DNA of 64,000 nucleotides from contig NW_006499617.1 of the NCBI RefSeq assembly GCF_000471905.2, forward strand, positions 4,102,636 through 4,166,635, read 5' to 3'. The position numbers were made by a program, and so were the translations under genes. The number at the start of each line of letters is the position of its first letter. Within the stretch, counting starts at the first letter, position 1. Below, piece by piece: positions 10,660 to 22,689 of the stretch. The notes below the pieces were generated by a model. That model searched no databases and had not been told where the DNA came from. It worked only from the letters and a program-made list of their open reading frames with translations. The DNA is from Amborella trichopoda (taxonomy: Eukaryota > Streptophyta > Magnoliopsida > Amborellales > Amborellaceae).

Positions 10660-11625
10660 TAAGAAATTTGGGTACATTTTGAGCAGTTCCAATTATAATT
10701 TTTTTTTTTTTTTTGGCCAAAAACGAGGTCATTTTATTTATGGATGCAAGTTAAAGACAAAGTAAAGCCTCACCTTCAATCCTAGTATGAAGCACGTGGG
10801 CAAAAAATCAATTCCCACATGGATTATGAACTAGATGGTATAAATAATATGTTATAACATAAATTATCTTAAAATTATAAAATGGCTCCTACCCAATTTT
10901 TCAAATAGTTTAGGAGTTAATTTTTTTAAAAAATATTAGTGGGGTGGTATAAGTGAGAATAAAAACCATAACCCGGTGACTACGGTGTCGTGGATACTAT
11001 CATCACGACCCAACCCTACTCCCCCTATAATAGTCAAGGTCGAGAGGATGAATTTGAAGGTTTTTCGATGTTAGAACTACAAATTCTCTCATAATAGTCA
11101 AGGTCAAGAAGGTAAATTTCGAAAGTTTTTTTTATGCTAGAACTTCATAAGAGTCAAGTTCGAGAGGACGAATTTGAAGGTTTTTCTATGCTAGAGCTAC
11201 GAATTCCTTGAGGTAAGGCTTGATCAAATATTTTTCCCTTTATTATGCCAAAAGATATTCAACCAAATATTACCCCTTTATCATGTCAAACGATATTCGC
11301 GTCTTGTGAGGAGAGAGAGAGCATCGAAAAAGTGGTTGGGATCCTAACGAGATACTCTTGGCTTTTGACGTCCTTGGATTTGTCGCCATTTGGAAAGGCA
11401 GAGATAACTGGAATTCTCTTCTCTTTTTATCGCCTCTGTCAATATTGGAAAGGTTTTTTATTGTTATATTTTGGGAGCAACAGTGCCACTTACACAGGGT
11501 TGGGGACGGTTGTTTGCTTCCATGTGAGTGGAAAACCAATGCCCTCTTAAAATGCCCTCTTAATGATTGCTGACCCTTATTTCTAGGCCCCTATTCCTTT
11601 TCCAAAGAATTTGTTCTACATGATA
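10660..11625. repeat. Intergenic DNA with about 60-bp tandem repeats at 11030-11205
   Basis: Three imperfect units share (a/g)agtcaag(g/t)tcgagagga and gaatttgaaggtttttc, the middle one shortened and altered. The flanks (poly-T at 10700; random frames at 11245-11570) hold no recognisable gene. Confidence 0.6.
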
Positions 11626-11956
11626 GAGAAAGGTTCATACAAGGTTTCAACATTAAGGTGCACGTCACAAATCCATTAGAAAATAGTATTTTGAAGTTCG
11701 AAAACCTTCCAATTGACCATCTTAACAAGTTGTATAAATATGAATAAAATTTAAATCTTAAAAATAGTACATCTTGTGATAAATTATGTAGATGGTCTAT
11801 TTTTAAGATTTTCAACTGTTTATAGATACATTTGATCCGTACTATTTTTAAAATTCTAAATTTTATAATTAGAGTTGAACATAGATTTTTAAGCTATCAT
11901 AAGGTTATTGACACCAGAACTACATCTTGCGGCAATATTTAGAGGTGCACCTTACT
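11626..11956. mobile_element. GGTTT-family MITE (copy 3, ends eroded)
   Basis: It starts near cattaaggtgcacgtcac and ends tttagaggtgcaccttac, giving short inverted ends. Inside are aaaccttccaattgaccatc, aaatagtacatcttgtga and aattttataattagagttg. These match the other copies in order. Confidence 0.7.
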
Positions 11957-12077
11957 TTTTTTTGGGTAAATAGAGGTCTTTACTTGTATGGTATAAGGTG
12001 GACATCTGATTTATAAAATAAATTTGTAGTAATTAACACCATCTATTTTGTTTAGACAATATAGATTTTTTATTAAA

Positions 12078-12760
12078 AAAAAAGTTTTATAAGGTTGCAA
12101 TCTTAAAATGTAGAATTAAGGCACACCTCAAAAATCCATCATAAATAGGTGTTTTGATGTTGGAAAACCTTCTAATTGATCAACATCTAGATGTTTGAAT
12201 ATGAAAAAGAATAAAGATTTTGAGTCCCAAAAATATTGTATCGTGCAACACATTAACTTGACCATCCATTTTCAAGATTTCCATCTGTTTATAACATTGA
12301 TTTAAAAAATGGATTGAGCACCCCAAAAACTAGTCTGGATCGGTGAATCGGTGGTCCGAATCGTCGTTTTATTGTACATAAAACATAGTGAACCGGCGAA
12401 AAATATGTGAAAAAATATTGAACTGGGCAAAAACCGGTCTGGATTGTTGTTTTACTCTCCAGAACCACCTGTTCCTTTCTAGACTCAGCCATTTTTATAT
12501 ATGTAGAATCAGAAAGCGGTGACCGATTCCCCAGTCGGACAGGGCAATTCCGTGACAACGTAGCATTTTTTAAACCAATGGTTTATAGATCTACTTGATT
12601 TGGACTATTTTTTTTGTTTAAATATTTTTAAAACAAATATCAAAATAAATTTTCAAGCCATCCTAAGAAATTTTTATACCAAAATTCCATTTATGATAAA
12701 ATTTGAAGGAGCGTCTTAATTTGATTGTTTAAAGTTGCAACTTTATGCAAACCACGCCCA
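12078..12760. mobile_element. GGTTT-family MITE (copy 4), split by a nested element
   Basis: The left end reads ttttataaggttgcaatctt and the right end gttgcaactttatgcaaacc followed by acgccc. The interior matches the family but is interrupted at 12294-12580 by a foreign 287-bp element. Without that insertion the length would be about 390 bp, the family norm. Confidence 0.8.
12294..12580. mobile_element. Nested hAT-like MITE, 287 bp
   Basis: The left end acattgatttaaaaaatgg is mirrored by the right end cattttttaaaccaatg (16 of 17 bases pair). It is flanked by the direct repeat gtttata at 12287-12293 and 12581-12587, 7 bp with an eighth base that differs, which suits a hAT-type target duplication. 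A related element of about 283 bp lies at 18166-18448. Confidence 0.8.
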
Positions 12761-12807
12761 TTATATTATTTTAAAATACATGCCAATTGTCTTGACATTA
12801 TCTTAAT

Positions 12808-13276
12808 GGGTGTGGTTTCTATAAGGTTGCAACCTTAAACAATCCATTTAAGGCGCACCTCCAAATTTTACTATAACATATAATTTTGGAGTAAAAAATT
12901 CATAGGATTATCTGAAAATCTATTTTCATATCTAATTATAAAATTTTAAACTCTAAAAATGGTTAAAATCAAGTAGATCTATAAACATATCAAAATCTTG
13001 AAAATGAACAATTTAGATAATGTGTTGCAATATGCACTATCTCTAGGAGATGCATCTCAAAAATCGATCAGAAAAAGTTGTTTTAATGTTGATAAACCCT
13101 CTAATTTATCATCTAAACATCGAAATCTATAAATATAAAAAAAATAAAAAATTGAATCCTAGAGATAGTGCATATTGCAATACATTATGGTTCATTTTCA
13201 AGATTTTGATATGTTTATAGATCTACTTGATTTTAACCATTTTTAGAGTTTAAAATTTTATAATTAGATATGAAAA
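12808..13276. mobile_element. Rearranged GGTTT-family MITE (copy 5) forming a long hairpin
   Basis: The left end gggtgtggtttctataaggt is a complete family terminus. The interior from 12923 to 13048 is repeated in reverse complement at 13157-13276 with only one 6-bp gap and a few mismatches, around a loop of about 108 bp. The right half is thus an inverted copy of the left half and not the normal MITE right end. Confidence 0.85.
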
Positions 13277-13674
13277 GGGTGAGGCTTCTATAAGATTGCA
13301 ACCTTAAATAATCCAATTAAGGTGCACCTCCAAATTTTATCATGTAATTTTGCTGTAAAAAAATATTAGAATTATTTGAAAATCTATTTTCAAAAGCAAT
13401 TATAAAATTTTAAACTCCAAAACTGGTTAATATCAAATAGATCTATACACATATGAAAGTCTTTCAAATGGACGGTCTAGATAATGTGTTGCAAGATGCA
13501 CTATTTCTTGGACTCAAAATCTTTTTTTTTTTTTTTTTTTCATATGCATACATCTCGATGTCAAGATGATCAATTATAAGGTTTTTCAACATTAAAACAA
13601 CTTTTTCCAATGGATTTTTTAAATGTATTTTTAATTCTACATTTTAAAATTGCAATCTTATATAAACTTTTTCT
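13277..13674. mobile_element. GGTTT-family MITE (copy 6)
   Basis: Begins gggtgaggcttctataagat directly after the hairpin copy and ends gcaatcttatataaactttt. Near full length, with a T18-like run in the middle at about 13526. Confidence 0.85.
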
Positions 13675-13679
13675 TATAT

Positions 13680-14547
13680 TAAATAAATAGGGGGAAATTA
13701 ATAAATAATAAAGTTGCCACCTTATTCTAGGATAAAGTTGCCCCGTCAAAACTGGAAAAATCGATTGTTTCTTTTAGAGTGTATCGTTTGGTTTAAAGAC
13801 ATGAAGCTTTGGGAGGGAAGAGAGCGGGTGAAATGATGCGAGGGTAGCTGGAAACCATGACTTTTCGGTGGTTCATTGTTGTCAAGGGACCACTCTTTCT
13901 TTTTTTTAATTATAAATCTCGAACAATCATCTATATATATGGTTGTAATTTGACCCAAATTATGGCCGAAAAGTTGCTTTAGCCTCATACCACTAATAGC
14001 CTTAAAAACAAAAATGGAAAACAAGCTGTTATATTGTATGTTGCTAAGATATGTCTTATTGTGGCAGTTGTTGATAAATATTAAGTGGGGAAAAACATAT
14101 GTTTTTTTTTATTCTGGCACCTCAATATGACATCTCAATAATATGTCCTTCATTAACATGCATATAGTTCTTTACGTTAATTTGTCTTTTGGGATACCTG
14201 AAAACTTCCATCTTGTTATTGGCTTACAAAGGGTGAGGATTTTAAATTTCGGACAAAGGGATTGAGTTGTGTTAGGCAAACAACCAATATAAAACTTTGT
14301 CAAAAGTTATCCTATTTACTGCATAGGAATGTAAGCACTCGAAGTGCCAAAAATTACCTGGGCCTTTAGAGAGAAAAAGTAAAAGAACAAATGGTATATA
14401 GAAGAGTTTAGTTTTAGGAACAAAATTAAGTTCTATTTATAGAGATTGGAGAGAAAAATATATATTCTCAAGTCACATGGTGTGACTATTTGGTGCCCTG
14501 CCACAGTTCATATTTGGAATCAGCACGCCTTCATTATTTTTTCGGAC
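13680..14547. other. No recognisable gene
   Basis: AT-rich DNA. Short frames at 13746-14024 (-) and 14446-14673 (+) have no recognisable features. A possible truncated repeat is not excluded. Confidence 0.5.
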
Positions 14548-15053
14548 AAGCTTTTTATGCTTCTCCTACAGCATAAAACTTATATACTTCCCCTTATCCA
14601 ATCGTCCATTCTGAATGGAGGGGTTAAATTGCTCCAATCCCAATGTCACGTCTCCACACTATTTTATTTTTAATTTTTTTTTATAAACTATTTTGACACC
14701 AAATTTTGGATGTCCAATCCTCTATTAAACTCGTACTAGAGAAAAATATAAAATAAATATTTTCAATAAAATAAAATGACCAAAATACCCCTGAAAATTT
14801 CAAGCAGTATTTGGTTATTTTATTTTATCAAAAAATTATTTTTAATATGTTTTATAGGTGCGCCCCAATGAGAAGATGACATCTACCAAATTTCATATTC
14901 ATACAACTTGCATTAAAAAAACTAAAAATAAAATATTTTGAGACGTCGGATCTAAGATCAAATGGTGAGTGGCTCTCTTGATCAAAATTTAACGGCTGGT
15001 TGGTAGGGGAAGCATAGATCTTCTATGCTATAGGGGGAGTATAGAAACCTTTC
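14548..15053. mobile_element. TIR element, first of a tandem pair
   Basis: Left end aagctttttatgcttctcct; right end contains ttctatgctatagggggagt, a degenerate inverse. The interior matches the unit at 15069 at most positions, e.g. ccttatccaatcgtccattc, ctattttgacaccaaatttt, gagaagatgaca. Non-coding. Confidence 0.75.
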
Positions 15054-15068
15054 GCTTTTTTTTAAGGG

Positions 15069-15570
15069 TAAGCTTTCTATGTTTCCTCTACAGCTTCGAA
15101 GTTCTATCCTCCCCTTATCCAACCATCCATTCTGAATGGAGGGCTAAGATTGCTCCAATCACAATGTCACGTCTCTACATTATTTTATTTTAAATTTTTT
15201 TCTATAAACTATTTTGACACCAAATTTTGGACTTCCATTTCTCTATTAAACTCGCACTAGAGAAAAATAAAATAAAATATATTTTCAATAAAATAAAATG
15301 ACCAAAATACTTTGAAAGTTTCAAGAGGTATTTTAGTCATTATATTTTATCAAAAAATTATTTTTAATATTTTTTATAGGTGTACTCTAATGAGAAGATG
15401 ACACGTACCAAATTTCATATTCATACAATTTGTATAAAAAAACTAAAAATAAAATATTTTGAGACATCAGATTAAGATCAAACGGTGAGAGGCTCTCTTT
15501 ATCAAAATTGGACTGCTGAATGGTAAGAAAAAGATAGAACTTCTATGCTTTGGGAGAAGCATAAACCTTT
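15069..15570. mobile_element. TIR element, second of a tandem pair
   Basis: Left end aagctttctatgtttcctct and right end ctatgctttgggagaagcat are inverted relative to one another. Same length (about 500 bp) and order of motifs as the unit at 14548, in the same direction, with roughly 15 bases between the two. Confidence 0.75.
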
Positions 15571-15786
15571 GTTTTTTTTTAATATTATTAACTGTGCATT
15601 AGTGTGAATACTCCGTCAACCGTCACAACAGCTTAAATAACTTGACGCGAAGCTCATATTTACACTCGTTATTTTGCCGAGGCGATGTGCCACTTACATC
15701 ATTGTGAATTGTACCTGAAATGGCCTACGCTATTACTTGCTATTTTCGTTGTATACTTCATGTGCTTTGTAAGAGACTTCTCTAAA

Positions 15787-16175
15787 GGGTGGAGTTTTTA
15801 TAAGGTTGCAACTTTAAACAATCCGCACTTTCAAATTTTATCATAACATGTAAGTTTGGTGTAAATATTTTTTAGGATTATCTTAAAATCTATTTTCATA
15901 CCTAATTATAAAATTTTAAACTCCAAAAATAGTTAAAATCAATGAGATATATAAACGTATGAAAATATTGAAAATGAACGGCTTAGATAATGTGTTGCAA
16001 GATGTATTATTTTTTAGACTCAAAAACCATTTTTTTATATATATTCATACATCTCGACGTCGAGATGATCAAATAGAGAGGTTTTCAACATTAAAACAAC
16101 CTTTTTCGATAGATTATTGAGGTGCATATATAATTCTATATTTTAAGGTTGCAACCTTATATAAACTTTTCCTTT
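15787..16175. mobile_element. GGTTT-family MITE (copy 7, complete)
   Basis: Left end gggtggagtttttataaggt then tgcaactttaaacaatc; right end aaggttgcaaccttatataa then acttttccttt. The interior contains catctcgacgtcgagatgat, a family palindrome. Confidence 0.85.
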
Positions 16176-16230
16176 TATTAAATCCATTTACTTTTTGTAG
16201 AAAGATATCACTATTGTAAGCTATAAAAAA

Positions 16231-16419
16231 GGAAGTGGCAATGGACCGATCAGACCCGGGACCCGACGGGATAGACCTAGCCCCCGATGGGTACTGTATG
16301 TGTCCAACTTTTGGACCCGACGGGTCGGCACCGGGTCCAAAACTTGGACTCGAATACATTTTGGTCTGGGTTCAGGTCCAGCCAGACCCAACCCATACCA
16401 GACCCATTGTCACCCCTAG
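16231..16419. mobile_element. hAT-like GGCAATGG element
   Basis: Left end ggaagtggcaatggaccgat; right end gacccattgtcacccctag. These are approximate inverted repeats around a GC-rich interior with repeated gacccg(a/g) motifs. The open frame at 16235-16516 is a by-product of this composition. Related elements lie at 21504, 26031 and 52339. Confidence 0.6.
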
Positions 16420-17786
16420 TCGGACTCCTCTAAATTTGATGCTTTCATTACTTGCTTTTGTTTTATTATGCAATGTTCGACTATTGGGTTGGGTTAACCC
16501 GGACTCGCCGGAGTAACTCGGGCTTACCACCCATGCAAGCTGTGGTATCGTAAGTTTGGTGGTCAAGCTTGCGATGTAAAAAAAAAAAAAACAAATTTAA
16601 GAAAAATATAAAAATCCAAAAAAATAGAAATTTGTTTGTAATATTTGTTTTTCATGTTTTCTATCATTTTGGCAAAGATTAGAAACTGTTTTCGCTATGA
16701 ATATATATATTTACATTTTTCCTTCTTTTTTACATTATTTTTAAAATACCTGCAGTAACAAATTGATTTTTTTTTCAAAAATCTATTTTTTCACTACTTT
16801 TGTAACCTCTTGTTTTTTTAAATTTTTGTTTTAAACATATTTTCATTTTATTGAGATTTTTATAATATTTTTTATTTTTTCAATACTTCTTTGCCTGGCC
16901 AAGACATGTCCAACTCCGGCCGAATTATAAAGACTCGGCCGGAGTTACTTGGTCCAACCCAGGGCCAATTCGTGCTTTCTTACAATGTTCTTATCAAATT
17001 TTGCTAGTTTGAGGTTACATTCATCTTTGTCATACTTCACACAACATTGTAAGGTGCAATTCAAAACAACATTGTTTGAACACAGAGGCCTCTCTCTCTT
17101 GTGAAGGCAATTTGAAGGTGCAATAAGAGAACCAACCATGAGAGATTTACACAAAATTCTTCCATTTTTTTAAGATATTTGAGAGGTATCACACAAAAGC
17201 TAAATCATCGTGTCATATGAGGAAATATTTCATTTTCAGGAAATATTTCATTTTCAACATATTTGAATGGAATCACATAAATTATGACATGTTTTGTCAC
17301 ATCAGGGATATTTACACAACTCTAAAGGAGAAAAATAATAATAATAGAAGAGCAAATGCCAGCCTTTGTATGTCCAAAAGTACATATTGACATGTTTGGC
17401 ATATTGTGCCTTGGTCAATAACAAAATAAACGGACCCAAAAAAACTTGGCACCTAGAAAATTACAGGTTAACAAAATTATTTTATTATTTATCATGATCA
17501 GGCTCAAAAATTAATATAAAACATTTTGAAATTTGTGACGCACCCAAAGTGAAGCTTGAAGCTTGTTACTTGTGCCAAAGATAAATGATCTTCCAATATA
17601 CAATTCCTCTGAAAGAAAAATAAATAAATAAATCATGGGGTTATTCTATTTGTAGAAAGGCTCCACTAAACTATCCATTTTAATTTTATGGAATAGGTTT
17701 GACATTGTTTTTAAAGATGTATCAGAGTTTTACACAATATTAACTGTTCATCTAAATGGACAGTTTAGAACAAGGTATTAAAAAAA
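16420..17786. other. Intergenic DNA with a 12-bp perfect hairpin at 16912-16946
   Basis: The stem aactccggccga / tcggccggagtt encloses an 11-base loop; GC-rich stems are rare in this AT-rich background. No gene was recognised; the remainder is AT-rich with short random frames. Confidence 0.6.
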
Positions 17787-18166
17787 GGTGCGGTTTGTAT
17801 AAGGTCGAGGCTCAATTAAAGTAAAACGCACATTCAAATAGTATCGATAAATGTGGTTTCAATACTGGAAATCTTTGTGATAGTCTTAAAAAATATTTTA
17901 TAAAAATTAAAGCTTCAAAAATAGTGTAGATCGACTGTATCTATAAATACTTGATAATCTTGAAAATTGGCGGTCCAAAAATGCATTATAGGATGCACTA
18001 TTTCCAAAACTTGAAATCAATTTTTTTCTCATATCCATGCATCTTGAGGTTGAGATGATCAATTTGATGATTTTTAGGCATCAAAACAACTTCTTCTAGT
18101 GAAATTTGTGAAGTGCGCCCTAATTTGATTGTTTAGAGCCTCGAACTTATATAAAAACTTTCCTTT
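17787..18166. mobile_element. GGTTT-family MITE (copy 8, complete)
   Basis: Left end ggtgcggtttgtataaggtc; right end gtttagagcctcgaacttat then ataaaaactttccttt. Compared with copies 2 and 9 it lies in the opposite direction. Confidence 0.85.
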
Positions 18167-18448
18167 AAAAAATGGATCAGGGACACAGATCGCTGTTCCA
18201 CATTTTTCATTCGGTTTAGAAGATTAGTGATCCGAATCCCTGAACCTAAAATTACAAAAATTAAAAAAAGTTAAGTGGCGCAGTTCTACGATAGAACCGA
18301 ACCAACCAGAGCTAGTCAGAATTGGCTGCTTCATTAAGGGAACTTGCCAGTTCTCAATATTTCACAGCATCCATATCGATCCAACCGATTCCCTATCTAG
18401 ATCTATCGGTTCAAATCTAAATCACTGATTTTTTCAAACATTGTTCTA
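18166..18448. mobile_element. Second hAT-like MITE, abutting MITE copy 8
   Basis: Starts tttaaaaaatggatcaggg and ends cactgattttttcaaacatt, which are approximate inverted repeats. Length and ends resemble the element nested at 12294-12580, and the interior has similar gatccgaatcc and ccgattccc motifs. Boundaries are approximate. Confidence 0.55.
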
Positions 18449-20079
18449 GAACACGAGAATAAGTGTTACCTTTCCTATACTTTCTTAGGCATTGATGGGG
18501 AGTCTTATGAGGATACGTCAACAATGAATGAGTCTTTTCAAGAGGCAAGGGTTGCAGGGCATGCTAAAAAAGGTGGACATGACTTTGTCACAATATGCCT
18601 TTCTAACGAATGCAACCACCGGTACGTGTAGCAACACAATTATTGCTTTTTTTTTCCGAGCTCCGCCATGGTCGGCCCCAACCTATCATGGTGCCCGAAG
18701 TCTGGACCAAGGGGTAGGGTTGTGTTGGATAGAGAAGCCACCGTAAAATTTTATCTTATACGTTCCCGAATCTTGGATGATGAAGAATTATTACTAGTTT
18801 TTCAAAAAAAATAAATTTTTTCAAAAAAATTAAATAGAAAAGTTTTATGTTGCTTGTAAAATTTTAAAAATAATCTTGTATATTTACACATTTTACACTA
18901 ATACGCATAAATCACGCATTACTGTTTGTTTTGCATTTAAAAATTATTCGTTCAAATTTGTTTAGAATTCTTTTAAAATAATTTGTTCTTTTTTTCATTT
19001 AAAAACCTCAAATTGATCATACTACTTTGACGAATAGGAATCTGAACACAGATCCATATCAAGCCGTAAAATAGCTTATATCATAACACATTAACTAATT
19101 CATTGTGTTCACATATTTGTCAGATCTTGCCCAACTTTTACAACTTCATATTTTAGATTCAAAGCCAAAATAGATTTTCACGCTGCTGCGAAAGTTTGAA
19201 TTACATTTTTGGAAATGTAATACTTTTTTAATATATGTTTCAAAAAATATAATCCTTACACCATCCCCACCGTCCATTTTACTTGGATGGTGGTAATTGC
19301 AAGAACATCTTGTAACCACCACTATAAAGGCACACCAATTGCCAGTGTTTGAACACTTGGTCTGAGTGCCGAATGGTTGGTATTGGTACATTATTTTGAC
19401 AAAGATTGGAAAATGTTTTGGCCATAAATACTTATTTTCACATTGTCCTATCTTTTTTTACTTACTTTGGAAATACCCCAGTTAAGTTTTTTAAATCGTT
19501 AGTGGTTTTTTAATGTGTCACGTAAGAATCGAAGCTTAGACCTTAGTTGGAGCACAAGTGCCTCATTCTCGACCTTTCTAACAATGCCAATTACTTATTG
19601 TTGGCAAGTGTAGCCATGAGGCCTCATATAACCTTGTCTATTTTTGTGGACTTCACTATTTTTATGAAAGGAATTTCATGTTTATTTAGGCTTATTCATT
19701 GCTGAAAATTCTTTAATGTAATATATATTAATAATTAATTATTTTTTAAAGCTTTTTCCAACGTTCATATGGATGAGTATCCCTCGTATCAAGGAATTGG
19801 TTTCTCAAAGACCTCTTGGAAGAAAAAGAACGTTAACCCATCTTTTTCCTATAAATATGGGAAGCCAAAAAGAAGAAGATACAATTAACACAAAAAAAAT
19901 TATAGAGTGTACAGTAAAATATAAATTTTCTTCTCTCTCTAAAAAAAAAAAAAATTTTGATTAAATCTGAGCTATGTGACCACTAGCCTTACGACACCCT
20001 ATCTTAAATTTTGGTGCTCTTGTGCTCAATCGATTTTACTAGCACTTATTCGATGTTTTGTGGTTATGTAGGCGGGGAA
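18449..20079. other. No recognisable gene
   Basis: AT-rich intergenic DNA with random frames (18528-18746, 19773-19964). A short foldback around ggatggtggtaattgcaaga / catcttgtaaccaccac lies at 19283-19325. A related foldback (agtgcaagagcatcttgcaa) is at 23879. Confidence 0.5.
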
Positions 20080-21503
20080 ATGACAAAAAAATAAAATAAA
20101 AATAAAGCATCAATGAAAGTAGAGAGAGAGAGGGGGGTTGCTTTATTCAGGGCACGAAATATATTCATTTGGATAGAGAGAGATGGTTCCCTTGGGGAAT
20201 AACAGAAAGCTCTTTGAAAAAGATTGATGGCAGTGGCCCACCGATTTGACACGGGATGGGATCTTAAAAAGTTGCTCCACTTTTTTTTTTTTAATTTTTG
20301 GTTCTCAACGCCTTATGTCCAAGGGTATGTCATGCCTCCTAGGATTGACTATAAACCAAAATAGACTTGGCCCGAAACCAATATGGTCTTGGCCCGAAAT
20401 TACTCAATATTTTCTCATATTGCATATTAGTATTTTAAAACGAAGCAATTTCCAAATCAAATCATTGATTTAGATAAGAATCAATTGGAACTTAATCGGT
20501 TCTAAGATGATATGAGTCTCAATACGGTTCCTCCCCCAATAGTCCCTTATATATATTTTTCTCTTTATTGAGTTTATCTAATATTTTATAAAGTCCCACA
20601 CAAATTCCCATCTCATAAACCCTTATTTTAATTTTAATTTTATTTTATTTCATTTATTTTTTTAATATTTTTTGGATTGCCATTTCAAACCCAATCTGGA
20701 TTGCAAATCCGACAATCCGACATGAATTTGTAAGTGAACAATCAGCCTCACCTATCCAGGCTTTAAAACATTATATTTACTTATCAACTTCTAATGTTTT
20801 GTGGAAAAATGCCTTATTGTAGGACTGTGAAATTGTGTGCTAGATGTTTTTCTATTTTCTACTAATAAAAAATGGGTAAGAGGGCTTTTCGCTTATTTAC
20901 CACCCCCAAAAAAAAATATTCCGTGAAAAATAAAATAATTTTGAAATAGAGGTCTTGATCTAACTAAAGAGACCCTTGAAACTTGGTCAAGTGCATATTA
21001 GTCTAACGGCATGTATTGGAAATATCGGCTCCTGTGAAATGGTAGCAATGCCTATAATTAAAACTTTTCAAACCTGCACCAGCTATTTGTCAAAGAATTT
21101 GATTTTTTGGTACAACCCACTAATCAATGGTCGTCTCCTTTGAAATATTGAATACTAATCTGGTAATAAATGTAAAATAATAAATAGTGGCATGACAACG
21201 CATATTACATCCAATACTCATGAAAAATTATGAAAGAACAAATCAGCCCTTCATAGTTATGGCATAAAAATGCAATCTTTCGTGACTCAATTACATGCAA
21301 CATTTCAAACATGACATTCATTTAATTTTCTTAACTTAATAAATTTAAATCAAAATCCTTTAAATTGAAAACTTACCCAAGAGTTTGGTAATAGCTATTG
21401 TTGTGCTGCAACAACCATCATCTCCTTCTAACGATGTGGATCTCCTTTAACTTTGTTAACACCAACTTCGTCAACACCAACTTCGTCTTAAATCTAGCCG
21501 CAC

Positions 21504-21734
21504 TAGGGCTGGCAATGGCCTGGGCAGCGCAGCACAGCCGGGTTGGCCGGCCCTAAAAAAGCAAGGCCTAGGCCACGAATTGTGGGTCAAGAGCCAGCCG
21601 GTCCTATTTGGCTCGGCCTGGTCTTTTTTTTATTTCTCTTTCATTTTTTGTTCATTTATTTTTTGCCCTTGCCAGACCCAAGGGGGACAAGGGCTGGGCC
21701 AAGGCCAAAGTTGGCCTGGCCAGTGGCCACCCTT
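21504..21734. mobile_element. hAT-like GGCAATGG element (shared insertion, copy 1)
   Basis: Left end tagggctggcaatggcct; right end gccagtggccaccctta. Flanks agccgcact and agccccatt are the decayed target duplication. The same insertion lies at the same site of the second segment (26031). Confidence 0.75.
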
Positions 21735-22689
21735 AGCCCCATTAAATCTTAAGCCTATTTAATTTAAGCACCAAATATCGAATAAGCTATCTCATTCAAA
21801 TACTAACCATATGCGGTCCTTACGATTTATAAATTATGTACTCTCTAACCCGTCTCCATGTGTTGTCATTAATGGAGGTACCAAAATTGAGTGAGTGCGT
21901 GGGGTTAGGGGACCTGCCCACTCCAATGGAGCAAACCCTAGGGCATCATCATGCCCATTGCCATCCGGCGAAGCCATGTATCGGTTATAATACCACCACA
22001 CTTTATATTTAGTACGGGATTGAATTCAACGGCACTTCATTTATAGTAGTAGAGTCTCACAATGATTCACGGTAGTTGTGACTTTTTGTATTAAAAGAGC
22101 TAGTGGGATTAATTGCCCAAAAAAATTACTAGTTGGATTATCTCATCAACAACAATATTTAAAAAAAAGAGCATGGGCTTAATAGGTTAGTGCTTAACGT
22201 TTTGCAATGCTACGTCCTTGGCTCAATTCCTACCAAGGTATGCCCTCTCCCAACTGACCCCCCCCCCGAAGCACAAAAGAAAAAAAAACATAAATAATTG
22301 GGTAAATATGCATTGGAAAGTACGATATAATGCAATGAGCACCCATGTAAATAATTGCATTACAGAGTTTTAGAGAGAGAGAGAGTGTGTGACTCTTTGA
22401 GAAAATAATTATGCCCTACACTTTCATTAAGGTGGTTCTTTTATTGTTTATAAAATAGTGGTATAATGGACAGTTTCCTATCTTGTTATATGCAATATAC
22501 ACATTTCTAACTTGTTACATGCAATTTTCCAATCATATTATATGTAATATATACTTTCTTATCTTGTTACATTATCTCAAAATGAAAGAGAAACATTTAT
22601 GTTGTTGTCTTTCTAAAAACTAGGATTCTTGAATTTAACTCGCGTTTATGAATTTTGTTTTTATTATCCCCCTCAATCTTGACTGGATA

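Noticed and set aside
22150..22262. SINE-like stretch with A-box and B-box resemblance (ggttagtgc, ggctcaattcc)
   Set aside because: The boxes are suggestive, but no clear tail or target duplication was found, so it is not annotated as an RNA gene or SINE.
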